Shown: positions 6,912 through 12,397 of the stretch, in pieces
Numbering within the stretch: position 1 is the stretch's first letter
How the letters are laid out: each line of letters starts with the position of its first letter
Assembly (NCBI GenBank): GCA_035552595.1
Contig: DASZKZ010000080.1
Coordinates: 1-15,635 of the forward strand
From: Aeolococcus sp035552595
Lineage (GTDB): Bacteria > Chloroflexota > Dormibacteria > Aeolococcales > Aeolococcaceae
Direction: 5' to 3'
DNA: 15,635 bases
Made by a program: the position numbers and the translations under genes
Notes under the pieces: generated by a model
The model's input: only the letters and a program-made list of their open reading frames with translations
The model's database searches: none
What the model was told of the DNA's origin: nothing

Positions 6912-6974
6912 GACCGCCCCTCCTCAACCGGTGCCTTCGGACCGCGACCGTTTCCCAACACCGGGCCGTGCCGG

Positions 6975-7004
6975 AGGCTAGCAAAGGCCGATGCCCTCCG
7001 TCAA
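6975..7004 (-). promoter_or_regulatory. Putative promoter of the LysM-CHAP gene
   Basis: On the minus strand TTGACG (7004-6999) and TAGCCT (6980-6975) are separated by 18 bases, close to the housekeeping -35/-10 layout. A start near 6968 would give a leader of about 57 bases carrying the GAGGAGGGG ribosome site. It sits in the divergent gap shared with the AI-2E transporter. Confidence 0.4.
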
Positions 7005-7035
7005 AGATCGGACAGATGCGGGCGGACGCCGCCCG

Positions 7036-7041
7036 TACACT
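7036..7041 (+). promoter_or_regulatory. -10-like TACACT before the AI-2E transporter
   Basis: TACACT ends seven bases before the ATG at 7049, with no ribosome site between. It matches the hexamer in front of the cyclophilin and points to a leaderless mRNA. It also decides the start against the longer open frame from 6968, which would include the promoter itself. Confidence 0.45.
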
Positions 7042-7048
7042 GATTTGG

Positions 7049-8317
7049 ATGACCGAACGGCAGCCCCGCGCGAGCAGCGCGCAGAGCGCCAGCAGCCCAT
7101 CCCGCGGTGGGGCCACCGGCCCACCCGCGAGCATCCGCGCCTCGACCTGGTGGTGGATCAGGGCGGCGGCGATCCTGGTCACCATCTTCGTGGCGATCCA
7201 GCTCCTCGGGGTGGTGCGATCGGTGCTGGGGGCGGTGCTCACCGTCCTCCTCTACGTGCTGTTTGGAGCCGTCATCGCGTTCATCGCCGGGCCGGTGGTC
7301 CGGCTCCTGGAGGAGCGCCTCCACCTCAACCGCACCGTCGCCATCGCGCTGACGCTGCTCGTAGGTCTGGGGATCGCCGGCCTCATCGGCTTCCTGATCG
7401 CCACCCCGATCGTCGACGAGGCGTCGCAGCTCGCCAGGCAGGGACCCGCCCTGATCAAGCAGATCAACGACATTCTCACCTCGCTGCGCACCCAGCTGGC
7501 CGCGCACGGCATCCAGCTGAGCGGCAACGGAGTGTCCACCACCATCGCCAGTGACGTGTCCGGCCAGGTGGCGGGCATCCTGGTCAACATCGTCACCCAG
7601 ACCCTGACCATCGTCCTCGACATCCTGGTGACCCTGGTGGTGGCCTTCTGGATGCTCAAGGACGGCAGCGAGCTGCGTGCCGGCATCGTCAACCTGCTCC
7701 CCGGCCGCGTCCGCGCAGAGGCCAGCTTCGCCTTCGACGCCTTCGGCGTGGTGGTCGGTGGCTACGTGCGCGGACAGCTGGTGATGGCACTCATCGTGGG
7801 CACCCTGGCCGGCGCCGGCTGCTTCGTCATCGGGGTGCCGTACCCGATCGTGGTGGCGATCGCGGCCGCCAGCTTCGAGCTGATCCCGCTGGTGGGGGCG
7901 TTCATCGGGGGAGCGGTGGCGATCCTGCTGGCGCTCACCAGGAGCCCCCTGACGGCGCTCTTCGCGCTCCTCCTCTTCGTCGCCATCCACATCGTCGAGG
8001 GCTACTTCCTGGCGCCGCGAATCCAGGCGCGGTTCGTGCGCCTGCACCCCCTGGTCACACTGCTGGCTCTGTTCGCGGGCATCGAGATCGGGGGGTTTCT
8101 CGGCGCCTTCGTGGCGGTGCCGCTGGCCAGCCTGGCGGCGGTGTTCCTCCGCGCGGCGATGGGCGACGCGCGCGGCCGCCACCCCGAGCTGTTCGTCGCC
8201 GAGCGCGGTGATCAGCAGGTGGAACGGCGCCGCCGGCGGATCCTCAGCGAGTTCCGCCTTTTCCGCCGGGCGCACCCTCAGGCTGGTGCTAAATCTGATA
8301 TTGACACTGTCGCATAG
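7049..8317 (+). CDS. AI-2E-family transporter (PerM/TqsA-like membrane protein)
   Basis: Integral membrane protein of 422 aa. Family members export small molecules such as autoinducer-2 or act as Na+/H+ antiporters; the substrate here is unknown. After a Ser/Pro-rich cytoplasmic start (~1-35), hydrophobic segments begin at WWWIRAAAILVTIFVAIQLLG. Two more follow near 65-85 and 100-130, then the typical extended amphipathic region (~135-205). A dense C-terminal bundle contains LDILVTLVVAFWMLKDG, the conserved FGVVVGGYVRGQLVMALIVG, YPIVVAIAAASFELIPLVGAFIGG and IVEGYFLAPRIQARFVRLHPLVTLLAL. These last motifs (E-x-IP-x-G and P-x-I) are the family hallmarks. The tail (~370-422) is charged and cytoplasmic. 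The ATG at 7049 follows TACACT. The zinc-ribbon gene starts nine bases after the stop but has its own -10. Confidence 0.9.
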   Translation: MTERQPRASSAQSASSPSRGGATGPPASIRASTWWWIRAAAILVTIFVAIQLLGVVRSVLGAVLTVLLYVLFGAVIAFIAGPVVRLLEERLHLNRTVAIALTLLVGLGIAGLIGFLIATPIVDEASQLARQGPALIKQINDILTSLRTQLAAHGIQLSGNGVSTTIASDVSGQVAGILVNIVTQTLTIVLDILVTLVVAFWMLKDGSELRAGIVNLLPGRVRAEASFAFDAFGVVVGGYVRGQLVMALIVGTLAGAGCFVIGVPYPIVVAIAAASFELIPLVGAFIGGAVAILLALTRSPLTALFALLLFVAIHIVEGYFLAPRIQARFVRLHPLVTLLALFAGIEIGGFLGAFVAVPLASLAAVFLRAAMGDARGRHPELFVAERGDQQVERRRRRILSEFRLFRRAHPQAGAKSDIDTVA

Positions 8318-8320
8318 AGT
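8315..8320 (+). promoter_or_regulatory. -10-like TAGAGT before the zinc-ribbon gene
   Basis: TAGAGT overlaps the end of the transporter gene (its stop is TAG at 8315-8317) and is followed by exactly six bases and ATG at 8327. There is no ribosome site, so a leaderless transcript is likely. TTGACA at 8301-8306 is only eight bases upstream, too near to be a -35 for this hexamer. Confidence 0.4.
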
Positions 8321-8326
8321 GCTACC

Positions 8327-8530
8327 ATGCACCCCATGAGGAAGTACAAGCCCGTGGAACTGCCGCTCAAGGACGTGCCCGACGAGTTCGCGGAGGAGCA
8401 CGCCATCTGCCCCAACTGCCTCGACCGCGAGGCCGGAGTCATCGGCCGCCTCGGCCTCCGGCTGGTCTTCAAGTGCCAGCGCTGCCGGGTGCGCTTCCAC
8501 CGTCAGACCGCCATGGTGGGGCTGGTCTGA
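8327..8530 (+). CDS. Small zinc-ribbon protein
   Basis: A 67-aa soluble protein with two Cys pairs, Cys28-x2-Cys31 (ICPNC) and Cys50-x2-Cys53 (KCQRC), separated by 18 residues. This is the layout of a rubredoxin-like or ribosomal-type zinc ribbon. Flanking residues are basic (RVRFHRQ), compatible with nucleic-acid or protein contact. No specific family is recognised. A second ATG at codon 4 is possible; codon 1 is preferred because TAGAGT lies six bases before it. It begins nine bases after the transporter and is followed by a strong hairpin. Codon use matches its neighbours, so it looks like a real native gene despite its size. Confidence 0.75.
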   Translation: MHPMRKYKPVELPLKDVPDEFAEEHAICPNCLDREAGVIGRLGLRLVFKCQRCRVRFHRQTAMVGLV

Positions 8531-8541
8531 CCTCTCGTTGA

Positions 8542-8577
8542 CCGGGCACGGCCTGCAACACTGCGGGCCGTGCCCGG
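8542..8577 (+). terminator. Strong hairpin after the zinc-ribbon gene, covering the next start codon
   Basis: CCGGGCACGGCC (8542-8553) and GGCCGTGCCCGG (8566-8577) are perfect 12-base arms. The 12-base loop can add three more pairs (GCA/TGC). It begins 11 bases after the zinc-ribbon stop but has no T-run. The GTG of the asparaginase remnant (8570) lies inside the 3' arm, so the fold would also hide that start. Confidence 0.55.
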
Positions 8578-8812
8578 ACCGTCGCCCGCCCACCTCGCCA
8601 CCGCCCGCCGCGGGACGGCGCTGGAGGCGGTGGTCCGGGGCCATGTCGCCGTCGTCGACGCCGCGGGATGCCTTCTCGGCGGCGCCGGCGACCCCAGCGC
8701 GGTGACCACGCTGCGCAGTTGCGTCAAACCGTTGCAGGCGCTGCTGGAGGCCGGGGACCAGGCCGCGCTTCCGAGAATCGTTCGAGGACAGCGCGGTACC
8801 CCGATGATATAG
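8570..8812 (+). pseudogene. L-asparaginase II family gene, N-terminal remnant
   Basis: Residues ~14-65 carry the N-terminal signature of the asparaginase II (AnsA-like) family: LEAVVRGHVAVVDAAG, GGAGDPSAVTTLRSC and VKPLQALLEAG. Intact members have more than 300 residues and a catalytic core downstream. Here homology stops near 8764, and unrelated residues lead to a TAG at 8810-8812. None of the missing core appears in any frame before the MaoC operon, so most of the gene is deleted, not merely frameshifted. The GTG start lies within a strong hairpin and has no ribosome site. AT-richer, palindromic sequence follows the break. A product of 80 aa would have no asparaginase activity. Confidence 0.8.
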
Positions 8813-8924
8813 TCGGAGAAGAAATGTTGACGCCGATGTCAATTTTCAGGTCGGCGTGACGCGTTGACCTGCCGGGTGCACGGTCATCGAGCCAGCCCAG
8901 ACCACAGCGTCGAGGAGGTCCTGC
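8765..8924 (+). other. Junction and leader between the asparaginase remnant and the MaoC operon
   Basis: About 160 bases with a clearly lower GC content from ~8800 to 8850 than the neighbourhood. It holds a 7-base inverted repeat, ACGCCGA (8830-8836) and TCGGCGT (8851-8857), around TGTCAATTTTCAGG. This looks like the end of an insertion sequence or an excision scar. The downstream part has the GAGGAGG ribosome site (8912-8918) of the first MaoC gene. No transposase remnant is visible. Confidence 0.4.
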
Positions 8925-9326
8925 GTGCCTGATCAGAGCCATGTGGGCCGGCGCTACCAGGCGGCCGGGCAGGTCGTCGACGGCGCCGCGGCAGAGGCGT
9001 TCGAGCGCGCCATCGGCGGCTCGGACGACCCCTACTCCCCGGGGGCGGTGCCGCCGACGTATGGCGCCTTCTACTGCCTGTTTCCCACCCTCTACCAGCT
9101 CTTCGGAGATGCCGAGGTGGGGGTGAACCTCGCCGGCCTGGTCCATGGCGAGCAGTCATTCGAGTGGCCCACCCCGGTGCGCGCCGGTGACGTCCTCGAC
9201 GCCACGGCGGTGATCGCGTCGGTCGAGGAGAAGCGCGGCATGACCTTTCTCAGCATCGAGCACGAGGCCCGCCGCCAGGACGGCGAGACGGTCTGCCGGG
9301 GCCGCTCGCTGATGATCATCCGATGA
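8925..9326 (+). CDS. MaoC-like hot-dog hydratase, N-terminal-type subunit (HadA-like)
   Basis: A 133-aa single hot-dog domain of the MaoC N-terminal type, as in subunit A of mycobacterial (3R)-hydroxyacyl-ACP dehydratase and related enoyl-CoA hydratases. Supporting segments are VGRRYQAAGQVVDGAAAEAFERAIG near the start, the VPPTYGAFYCLFP region over the hot-dog helix, LVHGEQSFEWPTPVRAGDVLDAT and the last strands GMTFLSIEHEARRQDGE. It probably forms a heterodimer with the next gene product and shapes the acyl-binding tunnel, not catalysis. GTG is the start because GAGGAGG lies six bases upstream. Its stop overlaps the next ATG by four bases. Substrate (CoA or ACP thioester, chain length) cannot be told; the acyl-CoA dehydrogenase neighbour favours CoA. 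Confidence 0.85.
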   Translation: MPDQSHVGRRYQAAGQVVDGAAAEAFERAIGGSDDPYSPGAVPPTYGAFYCLFPTLYQLFGDAEVGVNLAGLVHGEQSFEWPTPVRAGDVLDATAVIASVEEKRGMTFLSIEHEARRQDGETVCRGRSLMIIR

Positions 9327-9751
9327 GCGACACCGGCGCCGCGACCCTGGGGCCGGTCGCGGTCGGGGACGAGATGACCCCCCTGGCACGCACGGTGACG
9401 CAGGCGCAGATCGACGCCTACGCGGAAGCGTCGGGCGACCACAACCCCATCCACGTCGATCCGGAGTTCGCCCGCTCCGTCGGGCTCCCCGGCACGATCG
9501 CGCACGGCCTGCTCGACATGGGCATCCTCACCGAGGCCGTGGCCCGCTGGGCGGGAGGGTACGAGCGGGTGGCGTCGATCGCCTGCCGCTTCTCCAAGCC
9601 GCTTCTTCCCGGGGAGACGATCACCTGCACCGGCCGGGTGGTGGAGATCGATCATCCCCGGGGCATCGCCACCCTCGAGCTGGAGGCGGTGTCGAGCAGC
9701 GGCGAGCGCGTCCTCACCAACGGCCGGGCCTCCGTCCGGCTCCCACGATAG
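9323..9751 (+). CDS. MaoC-like (R)-specific enoyl hydratase, catalytic subunit (HadB-like)
   Basis: A 142-aa hot-dog protein with the catalytic hydratase motif: Asp39 and His44 in YAEASGDHNPIHVDPEFARS. GTIAHGLLDMGIL forms the hot-dog helix, and SIACRFSKPLLPGETITCTGRV is the next family hallmark. Family members add water to trans-2-enoyl thioesters to form (R)-3-hydroxyacyl thioesters, or the reverse. The ATG overlaps the previous stop (ATGA), fitting equal production of two subunits. The acyl-CoA dehydrogenase follows after ten bases, so dehydrogenation then hydration of one acyl-CoA substrate is the simplest reading. Length and motif are complete. Confidence 0.92.
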   Translation: MSDTGAATLGPVAVGDEMTPLARTVTQAQIDAYAEASGDHNPIHVDPEFARSVGLPGTIAHGLLDMGILTEAVARWAGGYERVASIACRFSKPLLPGETITCTGRVVEIDHPRGIATLELEAVSSSGERVLTNGRASVRLPR

Positions 9752-9761
9752 AGGGACAGTC

Positions 9762-11012
9762 ATGGCCTTCGACTTCAGCTACACCCAGGAGCAGGAGGAG
9801 ATCCGCAAGCTCGCCCACGAGTTCGCGGTCAACGAGATGCGCCCCGTCGCCGCCGACTACGACGAGAAGGAGGAGACGCCGTGGGCGGTCATGAAGAAGG
9901 CCCACGAGCTCGGCCTCGACGCCGCCAGCGGATTCCCCGAGGACTATGGCGGCGGCGGCATCGACCTGATGAGCTCGCTCATCCTCACCGAGCAGATGGC
10001 CTGGGGTGACGCCGGCATCGCTGTTTCCATCAACGCCTCCGGTCTGGCCGGAGCGGCCATCATCGCCATGGGCACCGAGGACCAGAAGAAGAAGTACATC
10101 GGCATGATGTGCGACCCCCAGACGCTGCGCATCGGCGCCATGGGGCTGACCGAGCCCAACAGCGGCTCGGATTCGATGGCGCTGGAGACGACCGCCACCA
10201 AGGTGGACGGCGGCTACGTGCTCAACGGCACCAAGCAGTTCTGCACCAACGGCGGCATCGCCGACATCCAGGTGGCCTTCGTCACCACCGACAAGGCGGC
10301 AGGGGCGGCGGGGATCGCCGGCTTCGTCATCGAGAAGGACACCCCCGGCATGCGCCAGGGCCGCAAGGAGAAGAAGCTCGGGGTGCGCGCCTCCCACACC
10401 GCGCAGGTCATCTTCGAGGACTGCTTCGTGCCTGAGGAGGCCCGCCTCGGCTTCGACAAGGAGGGCAACGCCACCGGTCCGGGCGCCATCGGAGCTCTGC
10501 TGATGCTCGAGGCCACCCGTCCGCTGGTCGCCGCCGGCGCTGTGGGAATCGCCCGTGCGGCCTTCGAGTTCGCGCGCGACTACTCGCTGGAACGCCAGGC
10601 CTTTGGCAAGCCGATCGCGCGCCACGAGGCGATCGCCTTCAAGCTCGCCGACATGGCCACCGAGATCGACGCCTCCTGGCTGCTGACCCTGCGGGCGGCC
10701 TGGATGGCGCAGAACGGCATCCCCTTCGCGCGTGGCGAGGGCTCCATGGCCAAGCTGATGGCCGGCGACGTCGCCATGCGGGTCACCACCGACGCCGTGC
10801 AGGTGCTGGGTGGCTACGGCTACATCAAGGAATACCCGGTGGAGCGCTTCATGCGCGACGCCAAGATCTACCAGATCTGGGAGGGCACAGCCGAGATCCA
10901 GCGCCTGGTCATCAGCCGCCTGATCCTGGGGGAGCGCAAGGCGCTGGCCGCCCGTCCGCGGGTGATCAAGGAGGACCCGGCCGCCATCGCGCCGGTGGCC
11001 GCCGCCGGCTGA
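9762..11012 (+). CDS. Acyl-CoA dehydrogenase
   Basis: FAD flavoenzyme of 416 aa that forms the alpha-beta double bond of an acyl-CoA and gives its electrons to ETF. The N-terminal helical domain (~1-120) opens with FDFSYTQEQEEIRKLAHEF. The middle beta domain has the FAD-binding GAMGLTEPNSGSD and GYVLNGTKQFCTNG segments (~125-235). The C-terminal helices contain ARDYSLERQAFGKPIARHEAIAF region motifs, DAVQVLGGYGYIKEYPVERF and the catalytic base Glu374 in YQIWEGTAEIQ. That Glu position matches short/medium-chain and branched-chain type dehydrogenases. A GAGGGACA ribosome site precedes the ATG. It is last in the MaoC operon, and its stop is 22 bases from the convergent ppa stop. Chain-length preference is unknown. 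EtfAB at 1250-2996 is the expected acceptor. Confidence 0.95.
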   Translation: MAFDFSYTQEQEEIRKLAHEFAVNEMRPVAADYDEKEETPWAVMKKAHELGLDAASGFPEDYGGGGIDLMSSLILTEQMAWGDAGIAVSINASGLAGAAIIAMGTEDQKKKYIGMMCDPQTLRIGAMGLTEPNSGSDSMALETTATKVDGGYVLNGTKQFCTNGGIADIQVAFVTTDKAAGAAGIAGFVIEKDTPGMRQGRKEKKLGVRASHTAQVIFEDCFVPEEARLGFDKEGNATGPGAIGALLMLEATRPLVAAGAVGIARAAFEFARDYSLERQAFGKPIARHEAIAFKLADMATEIDASWLLTLRAAWMAQNGIPFARGEGSMAKLMAGDVAMRVTTDAVQVLGGYGYIKEYPVERFMRDAKIYQIWEGTAEIQRLVISRLILGERKALAARPRVIKEDPAAIAPVAAAG

Positions 11013-11034
11013 TCACAGCGGCCCAGTCCCCGCC

Positions 11035-11529
11035 TCATGGGCGGTTGCCAAGCCGCTCCCGGCCCCTGCGAATCTCCGCCTCCGCCGCGGCGCGGTTGTC
11101 CCAGCCGCGAACCTGACTCACCTTGCCCGGCTCCAGCTCCTTGTAGATCTCGAAGAAGTGGGCGATCTCCAGCAGGAGGGACTCGGGGACGTCGTCGAGC
11201 TCCGTCCAGGCGACGCGGGAATCGGCGGAAGGGACCATGAGCAGCTTGGCGTCCGGACCGTGCTCGTCGGTCATCCAGAAAACTCCAAGCGGACGGCAGA
11301 AGACGTGGCAGCCCGGGAAGGTCGCTTCGCCGAGCAAGACCAGCGCATCGACCGGATCACCGTCCTCTCCCAGGGTGCCGACAACAAAGCCGTAATCGGC
11401 GGGGTAGCGGGTGGCCGTGAACAGCTCGCGATCGAGGCGCATGGCTCCTACCTCAGGATCCCACTCGAACTTGTTGCGGCTCCCCTTGGGGACCTCGACG
11501 ACCACGTCGACCGTGACCGGATCACTCAT
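11035..11529 (-). CDS. ppa: Inorganic pyrophosphatase (family I, soluble)
   Basis: Hydrolyses pyrophosphate to phosphate, pulling biosynthetic reactions forward. The 164-aa length is typical of bacterial family I. The signature Asp56-Gly-Asp58-Pro-Val-Asp61 (GEDGDPVDALVL) binds catalytic metals. Other family marks are EVPKGSRNKFEWDPE, ATRYPADYGFVVGTL, the metal/phosphate segment DAKLLMVPSAD and the C-terminal IAHFFEIYKELEPGK. The ATG overlaps the end of the DUF190 gene by eight bases, so it belongs to the fluoride-riboswitch operon as third gene. Family I pyrophosphatase is strongly inhibited by fluoride, which gives this position a clear physiological sense: more enzyme when fluoride is present. 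Confidence 0.95.
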   Translation of the reverse strand: MSDPVTVDVVVEVPKGSRNKFEWDPEVGAMRLDRELFTATRYPADYGFVVGTLGEDGDPVDALVLLGEATFPGCHVFCRPLGVFWMTDEHGPDAKLLMVPSADSRVAWTELDDVPESLLLEIAHFFEIYKELEPGKVSQVRGWDNRAAAEAEIRRGRERLGNRP

Positions 11530-11863
11530 GGGCGCGCCCCCGGTAGGTGATCACGTGTACGCGCTCGAGCGTCATCATTCCCTCGGCCACCATCTCGTCC
11601 AGGCGTGGGAGGAGGTCCGCAATATGCTCCTCTGTGTCGACCGCCTCGATGACCAGGGGCAGGTCCTGGCTGAGCTGGAGCAGGCGCGTGGTGTGAACGC
11701 GCGAGCTCGCACCAAACCCCTCGACGCCGCGAATCACGGTGGCTCCCGCGAGTCCCGATTCCCGGAAGAGACGGACGATCGCCTGGTGCAATGGCTGCCC
11801 CTTCCAGTGATCGGACTCGCCGATGAAGATGCGCAGCAGCTGCCCCTCGCCCTCAAGCTTCAC
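11522..11863 (-). CDS. DUF190-family protein (CrcB-associated)
   Basis: A 113-aa soluble protein. LRIFIGESDHWKGQPLHQAIVRLFRESGLAGATVIRGVEGFG followed by LLQLSQDLPLVIEAVDTEEHIADLLPRLDEMV is characteristic of the DUF190 family, a ferredoxin-like, PII-resembling fold. It is often found next to crcB; the biochemical role is unknown, and regulation of or assistance to the fluoride channel is a guess. The GTG start overlaps the crcB stop (GTGA) and its TGA overlaps ppa by eight bases, so it is embedded in a tightly coupled operon. The longer open frame upstream is a shadow of crcB and is not used. Confidence 0.88.
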   Translation of the reverse strand: MKLEGEGQLLRIFIGESDHWKGQPLHQAIVRLFRESGLAGATVIRGVEGFGASSRVHTTRLLQLSQDLPLVIEAVDTEEHIADLLPRLDEMVAEGMMTLERVHVITYRGRAHE

Positions 11864-12231
11864 ACCACGACCCTCGCGACCAGGATGCCGCCGACCACCG
11901 CCAGGACGCCGGCAATGGCACTCCCAGCCATGTTGAGAATGGCGAGCAGCCACTCCCTCGAATCGAGCAGTCTGACGGTCTCGAAAGCGAGTGTCGAGAA
12001 CGTGGTGTACGCCCCCAGGAAGCCGACGGTGAGGGCCGTTCGCAGCCAGGGTTGGACGCTGAGGCGTTCGGTTGTCAGGGTGAAGATCAGCCCGAGCAGG
12101 AACGATCCCGAAACGTTGATGGCAAAGGTTCCCCACGGCAGGTCGCTCCGAGGGTCGATCAGAGCCTGCAGGGCGTAGCGGCTCAGGGCGCCGAGCCCCC
12201 CGGCCGCGGTGATTGCGAGTGCGGTACGCAT
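11860..12231 (-). CDS. crcB: Fluoride-specific ion channel CrcB/Fluc
   Basis: Small membrane channel of 123 aa that lets fluoride leave the cell. Members are dual-topology dimers with four membrane helices. Visible marks are GGLGALSRYALQ (~9-20), the pore motif GTFAINVSGSFLLGLIF (~34-50), LRTALTVGFLGAYTTFSTLAFETV (~62-85) with the Phe/Thr/Ser ion-track motif TTFST, and the final helix AILNMAGSAIAGVLAVVGGILVA. The ATG at 12231 (MRTALAI) is chosen because upstream in-frame starts lie inside the riboswitch and because this length is standard. It is the first gene of the operon, with DUF190 and ppa after it, and is predicted to be switched on by fluoride. Confidence 0.95.
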   Translation of the reverse strand: MRTALAITAAGGLGALSRYALQALIDPRSDLPWGTFAINVSGSFLLGLIFTLTTERLSVQPWLRTALTVGFLGAYTTFSTLAFETVRLLDSREWLLAILNMAGSAIAGVLAVVGGILVARVVV

Positions 12232-12240
12232 GACCAAGCC

Positions 12241-12293
12241 CCCAGTAGGAGCCATCAGCCGTTCCACCGGCGCGCGCGGCGAGCCCCATCGCC
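12241..12293 (-). promoter_or_regulatory. Fluoride riboswitch (crcB motif)
   Basis: Read on the minus strand, GGCGA (12293-12289) pairs with TCGCC (12282-12278) around the loop TGGGGC. GCCG (12271-12268) pairs with CGGC (12261-12258). The hallmark 3' segment GGCTGATGGCTCCTACTGGG (12260-12241) follows. The loop bases GGGGC (12287-12283) can pair with GCTCC (12252-12248) to form the family's pseudoknot. Sequence, order and spacing match the known fluoride-binding crcB motif. It ends ten bases before the crcB ATG, so ligand binding probably controls access to the ribosome site or early termination. Confidence 0.92.
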
Positions 12294-12307
12294 GTCAGGT
12301 CGCGGCG

Positions 12308-12313
12308 ACTATA
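12308..12313 (-). promoter_or_regulatory. -10 TATAGT of the fluoride operon
   Basis: TATAGT (12313-12308 on the minus strand) would start transcription near 12301, eight bases before the first riboswitch stem. The position agrees well with the riboswitch being the 5' end of the mRNA. No clear -35 is visible. Confidence 0.55.
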
Positions 12314-12356
12314 GCCGACCGCTCATCGGACACCGCGGGAGATCGCCGCGCTTGGC

Positions 12357-12362
12357 GATAAT
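12357..12362 (+). promoter_or_regulatory. Putative -10 GATAAT of the SDR gene
   Basis: GATAAT lies 35 bases before the SDR ATG at 12398, in the divergent gap with the fluoride operon. It would give a ~29-base leader with GGGGAGAGCAGG as ribosome site. A matching -35 is not apparent. Confidence 0.35.
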
Positions 12363-12397
12363 CGGCAGCCGTTCAACACCTCATCGGGGAGAGCAGG

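Noticed and set aside
8301..8325. CIRCE-like inverted repeat TTGACACTG...GAGTGCTAC before the zinc-ribbon gene
   Set aside because: The right arm matches CIRCE well but the left arm has only 6 of 9 matches and the spacer is 7, not 9. The gene is not a heat-shock chaperone, so a HrcA site is unlikely.
12232..12289. Upstream in-frame starts that would lengthen CrcB or DUF190
   Set aside because: This stretch is the fluoride riboswitch, and the longer DUF190 frame lies inside crcB in another frame. The shorter starts give standard family lengths.
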